Source of the DNA: Gemmatimonadales bacterium
Lineage (GTDB): Bacteria > Gemmatimonadota > Gemmatimonadetes > Gemmatimonadales > GWC2-71-9
Assembly (NCBI GenBank): GCA_030601605.1
Contig: JAUVTI010000024.1
Location: forward strand, 1-17,299
Direction of reading: 5' to 3'
Length of the DNA stretch: 17,299 bases
Within the stretch, counting starts at the first letter, position 1, and the number at the start of each line of letters is the position of its first letter. Below, piece by piece: positions 1-9,184 of the stretch. The notes below the pieces were generated by a model, which was not told where the DNA came from, did not search any database, and saw only the letters and a list, made by a program, of their open reading frames with translations. A program made the translations under genes and the position numbers.

Positions 1-196
1 CGGCTCGTATCACGAGCGTAAAACCTGAGCCATCAGCCAGGAGGGCAAAGGCGGTACCGCCCACCGGCGTAAAGGTCGCCGTGGTAGCTACCCACGTGCC
101 CACCAGGTCGTCGCCCGCCGGGGCCGTCGAGTCGCTGCACGCGGTGGCCAGCGTGACGGCAAGAGCTCCAGCCATGATCGTACGCAGCATTCTCAT
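1..196 (-). CDS. Putative secreted lipoprotein, N-terminal part (runs off left edge)
   Basis: Reading the minus strand from ATG at 196 gives 65 open codons with no stop before the window edge. The N-terminus is a lipoprotein signal: basic MRMLRT, a hydrophobic stretch, then LATAC with Cys20 as the probable lipidated residue, followed by a Ser/Thr/Ala/Asp linker. A strong ribosome binding site (AGGAGG, about 8 nt before ATG) fixes the start. After the linker, the segment DLVGTWVATTATFTP resembles the opening of small lipocalin-like or extracellular beta-barrel lipoproteins common in Gemmatimonadota; that resemblance is from memory. The protein would be anchored in the outer or inner membrane. 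The function is unknown and the C-terminus is not visible. It is separated from the upstream Nramp-like gene by 182 bp and may have its own promoter. Confidence 0.75.
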   Translation of the reverse strand, partial: MRMLRTIMAGALAVTLATACSDSTAPAGDDLVGTWVATTATFTPVGGTAFALLADGSGFTLVIRA

Positions 197-350
197 CGTT
201 CCAGCCTCCTTGCATTCTCTCGAATGACAGGTGGCCCACCCATCTGCTGCAGCGCAGGCCGTGCCAGCGCCATTCCCAGGCGCAGATACGGAACCACCAG
301 ATCGATGTACCTCATGGGGGGCCAGGATGCCGACTTCAGCCTTCCCGTTC

Positions 351-382
351 TGTAACTCAGGTCACGGTGTAACCCAGGTCAC
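351..382. repeat. Tandem pair of 15-bp direct repeats
   Basis: Two copies of TGTAACYCAGGTCAC lie at 351-365 and 368-382 with a 2-bp gap (period 17) and one mismatch (T/C). Each copy is also an imperfect dyad (GTAAC...GTCAC). The second copy covers the stop codon of the Nramp-like gene. They lie 155-186 bp upstream of the lipoprotein start and could be a paired protein-binding site; this is inference. Confidence 0.6.
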
Positions 383-1659
383 AGAATCCGGAAGATCAGA
401 TAGGCCGCGGCCGTCCCGCCCAGCAGCGCCAGGCCCGCCCAGGAGAGAGCCAACATGAGGCGGCTGGGACGGTGCTCGGGAGCCACGTCCGCGGAGGTCA
501 CGGCGCGGAGGTTGAGGTACCCGAGAACGGGAGCCGTGAGGAAGGAGATGATCGTGGCGAAGTCCACCAGGGTGGTCAGGTTGCCCACGAACAGCCCGAT
601 GACCAGGGTGGTGACCGCAGCCAGGACGAACAGCACAATCCAGTACACGCGGCCGGCGGTGGGAACTGCGCGCTCGTCGCTGTGGCCGGGCGCCAGGTTG
701 ACCCAGGTGCGCTCGATCGCCCGCGGGAACCCGTCCACCACCGTGATGGACGTGGAGAGCATCGTGGTGAGCACGGCGACCAGCACGATGGGACGGGTCC
801 AGCGCCCCAGCGTGGTCACGTACAGTTCCACCAGCTGGGTCGAGAAGACCGTGCCCGCCGGGCTGAAGTCCTGCCCCGAGCCGAACATCACACCCGCGCC
901 CAGAATCAGGAAGCAGAACGCCAGGAAGCCGGTCCCGACGTAGCCGATTCCGAAGTCCAGCCGGGCCATGGCGACGCTCGTACGGGTGCCGGCGGTCTGA
1001 TCCTTGGCCAGGGTCCACAGCGAGCTCCACACCGAAATGTCGATCGCCGAAGGCATCCAACCGACCAGAGCCAGGATGAAGGCGAACGGCACGAGTCCGG
1101 CGCCATCTCCGATCTCTGGCAGCAGGGTCAGCGTCGAGCCGTCCACCCGGTCGAGGGCCACCAGCGCCGCCGCGATGGTGCATACCGCCAGTATCACGAG
1201 GATCACCTTTACGGCCCGATCCAGCAGGGAGAACCGCCCCAGCCACAACAGCAGCGCACATGCCAGAAGCAGCCCGGCCCCCATGACCGGCAGCGGCCAG
1301 CTGAGTCCGAAGGCGTATCTCAGCAGGAACGAGGTGAACAGGATGATGGCCGTCTGGATCACCACCGAAGTGGTGATCGTGATGAAGAAGTAGAGCCAAA
1401 GGGCCCAGCGGCCGATGTGCCGGTACCCCTCCACCAGACTCATGCCGGTGGCGGCCGCGTAGCGGGGGCCGTACTCGAAGAACGGGTACTTGAAGATCAG
1501 CGCGAGCAGGATCACTCCGGCGAGGGCAAGCCCCGCCGTGGCGCCCGCCCGCGTGGACTGAACCAGGTGGGATACGCCGATGGCGGCCGCGGCCCACAGG
1601 AGGCCGGGACCGAAGCTGCGCCAAAAGTTGACGATGTGCTGGTGCGATGCCTGGCTCAT
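379..1659 (-). CDS. Nramp-superfamily membrane transporter with non-canonical metal site
   Basis: 426 residues with about 11 hydrophobic segments. It is recognisable as Nramp-like by FGPGLLWAAAAIG in TM1 (residues 16-28) and the MP pair (202-203) in the TM6 position. Canonical Nramp proteins import Mn2+/Fe2+ with protons and coordinate the metal through DPGN in TM1 plus a Met in TM6. Here the DPGN position aligns with G28-V29-S30-H31, so both the Asp and Asn ligands are absent, while Met202-Pro203 is kept. The substrate therefore cannot be assumed to be Mn/Fe. The start ATG at 1659 is the only suitable Met before TM1, although no good Shine-Dalgarno is visible. It lies 59 nt downstream of sdhB on the same strand, with a GC hairpin between, so it may be transcribed partly with the sdh operon. 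Confidence 0.8.
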   Translation of the reverse strand: MSQASHQHIVNFWRSFGPGLLWAAAAIGVSHLVQSTRAGATAGLALAGVILLALIFKYPFFEYGPRYAAATGMSLVEGYRHIGRWALWLYFFITITTSVVIQTAIILFTSFLLRYAFGLSWPLPVMGAGLLLACALLLWLGRFSLLDRAVKVILVILAVCTIAAALVALDRVDGSTLTLLPEIGDGAGLVPFAFILALVGWMPSAIDISVWSSLWTLAKDQTAGTRTSVAMARLDFGIGYVGTGFLAFCFLILGAGVMFGSGQDFSPAGTVFSTQLVELYVTTLGRWTRPIVLVAVLTTMLSTSITVVDGFPRAIERTWVNLAPGHSDERAVPTAGRVYWIVLFVLAAVTTLVIGLFVGNLTTLVDFATIISFLTAPVLGYLNLRAVTSADVAPEHRPSRLMLALSWAGLALLGGTAAAYLIFRIL

Positions 1660-1680
1660 GGAGGCGCTAACGATGCACCG

Positions 1681-1705
1681 GCGGGGCTGAACCGAAAAGC
1701 CCCGC
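1681..1705 (-). terminator. GC-rich hairpin between sdhB and the Nramp-like gene
   Basis: GCGGGGCT (1681-1688) pairs perfectly with AGCCCCGC (1698-1705) around a 9-nt loop. No T-run follows on the minus strand, so it may act as a partial terminator or as an mRNA 3'-end stabiliser that sets sdhCAB levels against the downstream gene, rather than a full intrinsic terminator. Confidence 0.4.
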
Positions 1706-1718
1706 GCTCCAGGCCGGC

Positions 1719-2470
1719 CTACAACTCGACGGCGGTCGCCACGGCCCCGAACATGTCCCGGTTGAGCCGGGCTATGAAGTCCAGGCTGATCTCCGCCGGG
1801 CATGCGGCGTGGCACTCGCCGTAGTTGCTGCACATCCCGAAGCCCTCCTCGTCGTGCCGCCCCAGCATCCTGAGCACCCGCTCGCGGCGCTCCGGCTGAC
1901 CCTGGGGCAGCAGCCCCAGTTGCGACACCTTGGCCGAGACGAACAGCATCGCGGAGGCGTTGGGGCACGCGGCCACGCACGCCCCGCACCCGATGCAGGC
2001 CGCCGCGTCCATCGCGAGGTCGGCCTTCTCCTTCGGGATGAGTATCGCGTTGGCATCCTGCGGTGCGCTGGTGCGCACCGAGACGAACCCCCCGGCCTGC
2101 ATGATCCGGTCGAAGGCGTAGCGGTCCACCACGAGGTCCTTGACCACCGGGAAGGCCCTGGCCCGCCACGGCTCGATCCAGATCTCGTCGCCGTCCTTGA
2201 AGTGCCGCATGTGGAGCTGACACGTGGCGGCTCCGTGCTGCGGACCGTGGGGCAGCCGGTCGATCACCACACCGCACATGCCGCAGATGCCCTCGCGGCA
2301 GTCGCTGTCGATGGCAATCGGCTCCTCGCCCCTCTCCGTGAGGCGCTCGTTCAGAATGTCGAGCATCTCCAGGAAGGAGGCGTGATCGCTGATGTCCTTC
2401 GCCTCGTACCGGACGAAGCTCCCTTTGTCCGTCGGACCGGCCTGACGCCAGATGTGCAGTACGAGATCCA

Positions 2471-2471
<1 letters not shown>
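1719..2471 (-). CDS. sdhB: Succinate dehydrogenase iron-sulfur subunit
   Basis: 250 residues. This subunit of respiratory complex II carries electrons from the FAD of SdhA to quinone. The N-terminal ferredoxin-like domain holds the [2Fe-2S] ligands C58, C63, C66 and C84 (motif CREGICGMC, then TC). The C-terminal domain has C159-x2-C162-x2-C165-x3-C169-P and then C214, C220 and C224-P, the usual set for the [4Fe-4S] and [3Fe-4S] clusters. All cluster cysteines are present. The start ATG at 2471 overlaps the sdhA stop codon by one base (TAATG), implying translational coupling; longer in-frame openings upstream lie inside sdhA and are not used. It is the last gene of sdhC-sdhA-sdhB. Motif spacing and the non-proteobacterial operon order fit the B-type (Bacillus/epsilonproteobacteria-like) enzyme, membrane-attached on the cytoplasmic face. 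Confidence 0.96.
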
Positions 2472-4384
<1,913 letters not shown>

Positions 4385-4386
4385 TC

Positions 4387-5082
4387 TCAACCCCTCCCAC
4401 CCAATGAAAGCGTTCCGGTCAGCACGGCTACCGGAACGGCGGCGAATCCGAGGAACACCACGATTGCCACCAGCGCGGCCAAGGGCCGCCTGTAGCGATT
4501 GTAGCCGGGATGGTTCAGCCCCAAAGTCTGGAAGCTGCTCCACACACCGTGGTACAGGTGCAAGCCGAGCACGAACATCACCCCGATGTAGAGCCCGGCC
4601 ACCCACTGCTCCTGGAAACCGAGCACCAGGTTGCGGAACGCGGCACCGGGAACGAAGTCGGGGTGCAGCTGCCCGGTTGTGAAGTGCAGCAGGTGCGCCA
4701 CCACGAACAGGAAGAGCACGATGCCGCCCCACCGCATGTTGCGGGAGGCGAATGTGGATTCCTCCGGCTGGAGGCCCTTGGCGTACTTGACGGGCCGTGC
4801 AGCTCTGTTCGTCCACCAGGTCTGCAGCGCGAACAGCGCGTGAATCGCGAGGCAGCCGAGCAGGACTATGCGGAACACCCACAGCAGCACGCCGTACGGA
4901 AAAATCGGCTCACCGATCTCCCGCAGGAAGTGCGCGTACTCATCGAAGTGATCGGGACCCATGAAGGCCTTCAGGTTGCCGACCATGTGCGCGATGACGA
5001 AGAAGACGAAGACGACGCCCGTGACGGACATCAAGATTTTCTTGCCGACAGACGAGCGATAAAGGCTCAAGACCCGACCCAT
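4387..5082 (-). CDS. sdhC: Succinate dehydrogenase cytochrome b558 subunit
   Basis: 231 residues with five hydrophobic helices (about 18-38, 62-86, 118-134, 157-178, 200-224), the layout of the single-subunit di-haem membrane anchor of B-type succinate:quinone oxidoreductases. Candidate haem-ligand histidines sit in the helices: H32 (FVIAHMVGN), H81, H130 or H133 (VVAHLLHF), and H175 or H178 (GLHLYHGVWSS). It anchors SdhAB in the cytoplasmic membrane and reduces quinone, so no separate sdhD is expected. The ATG at 5082 is preceded by GGAGAG at good spacing. First gene of the operon; the candidate promoter lies immediately upstream at 5120-5149. Confidence 0.93.
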   Translation of the reverse strand: MGRVLSLYRSSVGKKILMSVTGVVFVFFVIAHMVGNLKAFMGPDHFDEYAHFLREIGEPIFPYGVLLWVFRIVLLGCLAIHALFALQTWWTNRAARPVKYAKGLQPEESTFASRNMRWGGIVLFLFVVAHLLHFTTGQLHPDFVPGAAFRNLVLGFQEQWVAGLYIGVMFVLGLHLYHGVWSSFQTLGLNHPGYNRYRRPLAALVAIVVFLGFAAVPVAVLTGTLSLGGRG

Positions 5083-5119
5083 CGTCTCTCCAATTGGGAG
5101 GGCGTTGTGTGGTGGAGGG

Positions 5120-5149
5120 ATGATACCTAGCGGATCACCGCGCGTGCAA
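5120..5149 (-). promoter_or_regulatory. Candidate sigma70-type promoter of sdhCAB
   Basis: On the minus strand TTGCAC (5149-5144) and TATCAT (5125-5120) are separated by 18 bp, close to the -35/-10 consensus. The predicted start site near 5113 would give a 5' leader of about 30 nt to sdhC. The elements straddle the stop codon of the upstream ATP-grasp gene. Confidence 0.5.
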
Positions 5150-6002
5150 CCTCCCGCTCGACCGCATCCGCTAGGTGTTCCACGGCGGCCTGGGAGTACC
5201 TGAAGAACAACTCCGGCTCCACCAGCTCGAGCTCCATCACGAGCGGGGCGCCGTCGGGACCTGCCACGAGGTCCACCCGCCCATAGAGGGTTCGGCCGGT
5301 CACGGCAGCGAGCGCCTGCTCCGCAACGCGCAACTCGCCCGGTGTGGGCCGTGTGGCCCGCTCGCTGCCTCCGTAGTCGTCGTGCACCATGAACTGACCG
5401 CTCGCCGCACGCTTGCGCACAGCATGCGTGAACTCGCCGTCCACGTACACGAGTGACACCTCGCCACTCTGCTCGACCGCATCCAGGTACGGCTGAATCA
5501 GCATGTCCTCGTGCGGCAGCAGCCGGTCCAGGTGTGCCTGGCCGCGCGCGACATCGGCCAGCGTGGTGCGCATGGCGTAGCGCCCGGTCTGGGCCACGGC
5601 CGCCTTGAGCACAGCGTCCTCCCAGCCGAGCTCGCCCAGCAGCGCATCCAGGCGAGCTTCCGACCCCGCCGGCAGGAGCGCCGTGGGCACCGTAGGCACT
5701 TCCCGCTCGGCCAGGTCGCACAGGTATCGCTTGTGCGTGTTCCACCGCACGAGCGGCGCGGGGTTCCACAGGCTGGTCTCTTCAGCCACACCCTCGGCCC
5801 ACGCAAGGAACTGGTCGCGCCGGTACGAGTAGTCCCAGGTCGAGCGAATCAGGACGAGGTCGGCCGCCGCCCAGTCGCGGTGCGGGTCCTCCCACACCGC
5901 GGGCTCCGCCGCCACACCGCGCTCCTCGAGCGCGTGCAGCAGGTAGCGATCGTCGCGGGTGAGCCCCGGCATCGCGGCGCAGGTTGCCAGCAGCACGGTC
6001 AT
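5127..6002 (-). CDS. ATP-grasp family ligase, substrate unknown
   Basis: 291 residues from ATG 6002; a second ATG at 6014 would add four residues, and neither is ideally spaced from the AGGGGG upstream. The opening MTVLLATCAAMPGLTRDD and the RSTWDY segment (53-58) are typical of a family of bacterial ATP-grasp proteins distantly related to RimK, glutathione synthetase and the cycloserine-pathway ligase DcsG. ATP-grasp signatures include WNTHKRYL (87-94), VLKAAVAQTG (131-140, ATP lysine), IQPYLDAV, the EVSLVYVDGEF strand, GRVDLV (241-246) and the Mg2+-binding acidic strand MELELVEPELF (256-266). Such enzymes make amide or peptide-like bonds through an acyl-phosphate. The neighbouring genes (M28 peptidase upstream, sdh downstream) do not name a substrate. 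Cytoplasmic, no signal peptide. Confidence 0.75.
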   Translation of the reverse strand: MTVLLATCAAMPGLTRDDRYLLHALEERGVAAEPAVWEDPHRDWAAADLVLIRSTWDYSYRRDQFLAWAEGVAEETSLWNPAPLVRWNTHKRYLCDLAEREVPTVPTALLPAGSEARLDALLGELGWEDAVLKAAVAQTGRYAMRTTLADVARGQAHLDRLLPHEDMLIQPYLDAVEQSGEVSLVYVDGEFTHAVRKRAASGQFMVHDDYGGSERATRPTPGELRVAEQALAAVTGRTLYGRVDLVAGPDGAPLVMELELVEPELFFRYSQAAVEHLADAVEREVARAVIR

Positions 6003-6028
6003 GGCGTGGAACATACCCCCTAACGAGA

Positions 6029-6061
6029 GAGGGCGGCGGGGCACGCTGCCCCACCGCCCTC
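6029..6061 (-). terminator. Strong hairpin after the M28 peptidase gene
   Basis: GAGGGCGG (6029-6036) pairs with CCGCCCTC (6054-6061). After one mismatch, GGGGCA (6038-6043) pairs with TGCCCC (6047-6052), with a 3-nt loop. The stem begins 20 bp downstream of the peptidase stop codon on the minus strand. No T-tract follows, so it is a hairpin-only terminator or transcript end stabiliser. Confidence 0.55.
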
Positions 6062-6081
6062 GCCGACCTCCGCGCCAGGCC

Positions 6082-7659
6082 CTACCTGTTCCGGTAGTCC
6101 CCCCAGGTGCGCATCGCGTCCCGGCACGCGGGCCAGGTCCGCTGCGGCGGACCGAAGCGGCTCGGGGGCAGGACCTCGACGCGGTCACGCGGGATCATCT
6201 CCGACTCCTGATCGGCCAGGTACACCAGCATGGCCGTCAGCGTCGCGTTGCTCTCGAGATCGTCGAACACCAGCTTGTCGAACGTGTCGCGCTCGGTGTG
6301 CCACGTGTATGTGAAGTAGCTCCAGCGCTGCGCGAACAAGCCGAACGCCGGCGCGCCCGAGCAGACGAACGACGCGTTGTCGGTGCCGCCGCCCGAGGGA
6401 GTCCCCGGGATGGTGAGCTCGATGTGGCCGCGGATCTCGCCAGGCAGCTGCCCGACCCACCGAGCGAAGTGCGAGCCTGCGCCCGTCAGGCCCTGCATCG
6501 ATATGCCGACCACCCGTCCGGTGCCGTTGTCCTCGTTGAACAGCGCGTGCATGCCGCCCACCACCTCGGGATGGTCCGCGGCGAAGGCGCGCGAGCCGTT
6601 GAGGCCCTGCTCCTCGCTGTCCCAGTGGCCCACGATGATCGTGCGCTTGGGATTCGGGTAGGTGGCCCGCAGGATGCGCATCGCCTCGAGCATCATGAGA
6701 GTGCCGGTGCCGTTGTCGGTGGCGCCCGACCCACCGTCCCAGGAGTCGAGGTGCGCGGACAGCACGATGTACTCGTCCGGCTTCTCGCTGCCCGGGATCG
6801 TGGCGATGGTGTTGAACAGCGGCACTTCGTCTTCCCACTTGGCCTTGGCCTCGACCTCGAGGATGGGGTTCTGGCCGTGCTTCGCGAGCCGGAAGACCAG
6901 GCCGTAGTCCTCGCAGCCCAGATCCATGGTCGGGACCTTCTCGGTGTAGGCCGCGAAGATGCGTCGCGCGCCCCAGCCGCTGGACCAGTTCGAGGAGATG
7001 ACTCCCACGGCGCCCGCGGCCTCCAGCGCCGGGCCCAGCCCGTTGCGGCCGGTTCCGGTGTTGGCGACGCGCTGGCGCCACTCCTGGCGCGCGGTGTCCC
7101 GCTTCGCCTTCATCTGCTCGAACGAGTCCTCTGTGGCCCACTCTTCCCAATCCGCGTTGGGCCGGCAGGTGGGCTGCGCAAACGAAGTGAGTACGAACTT
7201 GCCCTTCACCTCGGGCAGCCAGGCCTGGAACTCGGTCGAGTCGGCCACGTCGCCAAGGATCACGACCCCGGCCTTCACCTTCCCCCGTGTGCCCGGGCTC
7301 CACGCGAGCATCATGCCCTCGAGACTGCGGACCCGCGGCTCCACCAGGTCGATGTGCGAAATCCCGCGCTCCCAGCCCTTCCACGTGCCGTACTGCTCGT
7401 TACGGGCCGCAATGCCCCAGCGGCTGTACATCGCCACGAGCCAGTCTCCGGCGGCCTGATAGCCCGGCGATCCGGTGAGCCTGGGTCCGATCGAGTCGAG
7501 CAGCGCCTGGGCCAGGGGATATGTCTGCGAGTTCTCCATCCCCTCCTGCCACATGCTCTCGAGTACCGGGTCGGGATTGGGGAACTGCTGCGCGGATGCC
7601 GCGCCGGCCCAGCCGAGCAGTGCCACGCCCAGCGCGAGGATGATTCGACTACGCTGCAT
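6082..7659 (-). CDS. Secreted M28-family zinc peptidase with PA-like insert
   Basis: 525 residues. A classical signal peptide ends around ASA|QQ (residue 23), so the enzyme is periplasmic or secreted. The M28 co-catalytic zinc set is complete: H303 and D305 (SAHLDSWD), bridging D315 (GATDNGTG), catalytic E349/E350 (DSEEQGLNGS), E376/D377 (FNEDNGTG), D427 (GGTDNASF) and H454 (TWHTERDTFD). Residues about 125-275, containing a GVVILGDVAD strand, look like a protease-associated (PA) domain inserted before the catalytic domain, as in carboxypeptidase Q-like M28 members. The likely activity is amino- or carboxypeptidase action on small peptides. The start is supported by AGGAGG 8 nt before ATG. It is divergent from hslR, and a strong hairpin follows the gene. 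Confidence 0.9.
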   Translation of the reverse strand: MQRSRIILALGVALLGWAGAASAQQFPNPDPVLESMWQEGMENSQTYPLAQALLDSIGPRLTGSPGYQAAGDWLVAMYSRWGIAARNEQYGTWKGWERGISHIDLVEPRVRSLEGMMLAWSPGTRGKVKAGVVILGDVADSTEFQAWLPEVKGKFVLTSFAQPTCRPNADWEEWATEDSFEQMKAKRDTARQEWRQRVANTGTGRNGLGPALEAAGAVGVISSNWSSGWGARRIFAAYTEKVPTMDLGCEDYGLVFRLAKHGQNPILEVEAKAKWEDEVPLFNTIATIPGSEKPDEYIVLSAHLDSWDGGSGATDNGTGTLMMLEAMRILRATYPNPKRTIIVGHWDSEEQGLNGSRAFAADHPEVVGGMHALFNEDNGTGRVVGISMQGLTGAGSHFARWVGQLPGEIRGHIELTIPGTPSGGGTDNASFVCSGAPAFGLFAQRWSYFTYTWHTERDTFDKLVFDDLESNATLTAMLVYLADQESEMIPRDRVEVLPPSRFGPPQRTWPACRDAMRTWGDYRNR

Positions 7660-7778
7660 GGATGAGTCCTCCTGACATGCTGATTGCTTCGAGTGCCCGT
7701 ATCTTACAGCGGCTTCTCGGCGATCGGACGCCGGGAGGGGGAAAGCGACCGAGGAGACCTGTTGACGGTGATTGAAGA

Positions 7779-8177
7779 ATGAGCACGGGTCCCAGCGGCG
7801 ACAAGGTACGCACGGACAGGTGGCTGTGGGCCGCGCGCTTCTTCAAGACGCGGTCCCTGGCAGCCGAGGCCGTCGACGGCGGCAAGGTGCAGGTGAACGG
7901 CACCCGAGTGAGGCGCTCCAAGATGATCGCGGTCGGCGACCTGCTGCGCATAACGAAGCCACCGTACGAGTTCGCCATCGAAGTGCTCCAACTGGCCGAG
8001 CACCGAGTCTCGGCCAAGCTGGCGCAGGACTTCTACGCCGAGACCGCGGATAGCGTGCGCGCCCGCGAGCTGCTCAGCGCGCAGCTCAAGTACCAGCCCA
8101 GCACGAGCTACGAGGGCAAGGGCCGGCCCACCAAGCGGGATCGGCGCGAGATCGACCGGTTCAAGCGGGGGAGGTGA
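7779..8177 (+). CDS. hslR: S4-domain RNA-binding heat-shock protein Hsp15 homologue
   Basis: 132 residues. The opening VRTDRWLWAARFFKTRSLA (10-28) and VDGGKVQVNG (32-41) form the S4 RNA-binding domain. RITKPPYEFAIEVLQL follows, and the basic C-terminal tail (RPTKRDRREIDRFKRGR) is characteristic of HslR/Hsp15. In E. coli this protein recognises stalled 50S subunits carrying peptidyl-tRNA and helps recycle them. The start at 7779 has only a weak GA-rich sequence upstream. The stop is 1 nt before the GTG of the next gene, so the alcohol dehydrogenase gene is translated from the same transcript. The length matches the family. Confidence 0.9.
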   Translation: MSTGPSGDKVRTDRWLWAARFFKTRSLAAEAVDGGKVQVNGTRVRRSKMIAVGDLLRITKPPYEFAIEVLQLAEHRVSAKLAQDFYAETADSVRARELLSAQLKYQPSTSYEGKGRPTKRDRREIDRFKRGR

Positions 8178-8178
8178 C

Positions 8179-9177
8179 GTGCTCGCGATGCTGTTCGACC
8201 GAGTCGGCGAGCCGTTGCGCGAAGCAACGGTCGAGACGCCGCGGCCCGGGCCCGGGCAAGTCCTGCTCGCCGTGCGCGCCTGCGCCGTGTGTCGCACCGA
8301 CCTGCACGTCATTGACGGCGACCTGACCCGACCCAAGCTGCCCCTGATCCTGGGACACGAGATCGTCGGCGCCGTGGAGGCGGTGGGCGATGGAGTGGAC
8401 ACGTCGTTCAAGCCGGGCGAGCGCGTCGGCGTGCCGTGGCTGGGATGGACGTGCGGAGCATGCGACTACTGCACATCGGGCCGGGAGAACCTGTGCGACC
8501 AAGCCCGGTTCACGGGCTACGACCTGGATGGCGGATACGCCGAGTACGCAGTGGCCGACGCCCGCTACTGTTTCCCGATCCCGGAGGGGTACGCCGACGT
8601 GCAAGCCGCACCGCTCCTCTGCGCGGGGCTGATAGGCTACCGCTCCTACCGCATGACCGGCGACGCCGAGCGGCTCGGGATCTACGGATTCGGTGGAGCG
8701 GCGCACATCATCACGCAGGTGGCGCGCCATCAGGGGCGCCGCATCTTTGCCTTCACGAAGCCGGGCGATGTCGAGGGCCAGGACTTCGCCCGCGAGCTGG
8801 GGGCGGAGTGGGCCGGGGGATCGGATGAGACTCCTCCGGAGGATCTGGACGCCGCCATCATCTTCGCTCCGGTGGGGAGCCTGTTGCCCACCGCGCTGCG
8901 TTGCACCAGAAAAGGCGGGACCGTGGTGTGCGGTGGGATCCACATGAGTGAGATCCCGGCGTTTCCGTACGAGCTGCTCTGGGGCGAGCGCGCGGTCCGC
9001 TCCGTCGCGAACCTCACACGCCGAGACGGTGAAGAGTTCTTCCGTGTCGCGCCCCAGGCCGGAGTGCGGACCGAGATACAATCCTACCCGCTCGAGTCGG
9101 CCAACCGGGCGCTGGACGATCTCAGAGACGGGAACGTGCGCGGCGCCGCCGTGTTGGTGATCGACGTCCACCCATGA
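8179..9177 (+). CDS. Zinc-dependent alcohol dehydrogenase, MDR family
   Basis: 332 residues from GTG 8179, with GGGGGAGG just upstream; ATG at 8188 is an alternative start but spaced too far. This medium-chain dehydrogenase would oxidise alcohols or reduce aldehydes with NAD(P). The catalytic zinc ligands are C38 (ACAVCRTDLH), H60-E61 (GHE) and C148 (LLCAGLIGYR). The structural-zinc cysteines C92, C95, C98 and C106 are all present, and the Rossmann loop is GIYGFGGAAH (167-176). The pattern VGVPWLGWTCG and the GFGGAAHI loop place it with the AdhP/CAD2-like group of zinc alcohol dehydrogenases. Its substrate is not known. It sits between hslR and a membrane protein gene in a closely packed plus-strand group. 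Confidence 0.9.
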   Translation: MLAMLFDRVGEPLREATVETPRPGPGQVLLAVRACAVCRTDLHVIDGDLTRPKLPLILGHEIVGAVEAVGDGVDTSFKPGERVGVPWLGWTCGACDYCTSGRENLCDQARFTGYDLDGGYAEYAVADARYCFPIPEGYADVQAAPLLCAGLIGYRSYRMTGDAERLGIYGFGGAAHIITQVARHQGRRIFAFTKPGDVEGQDFARELGAEWAGGSDETPPEDLDAAIIFAPVGSLLPTALRCTRKGGTVVCGGIHMSEIPAFPYELLWGERAVRSVANLTRRDGEEFFRVAPQAGVRTEIQSYPLESANRALDDLRDGNVRGAAVLVIDVHP

Positions 9178-9184
9178 GCCACGG

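Noticed and set aside
33..239. Minus-strand frame giving a Gly/Arg/His-rich 68-residue peptide
   Set aside because: It overlaps the lipoprotein start region in another frame; the lipoprotein frame has a signal peptide, a lipobox and a good ribosome binding site, this one has none.
252..266. Sigma54-like element TGGCACG-N4-GCGC upstream of the lipoprotein gene (minus strand)
   Set aside because: The -24 part matches well but the -12 part lacks TT, and such strings are common in GC-rich DNA; not enough to call.
5959..7665. 568-codon plus-strand frame opposite the M28 peptidase
   Set aside because: It mirrors codon bias of the peptidase gene; the translation has no recognisable motif, while the minus strand has a complete zinc site.
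7762..7767. TTGACG just before hslR as a -35 box
   Set aside because: It is only 11 bp from the ATG, so transcription would start inside the gene, and no matching -10 is present.
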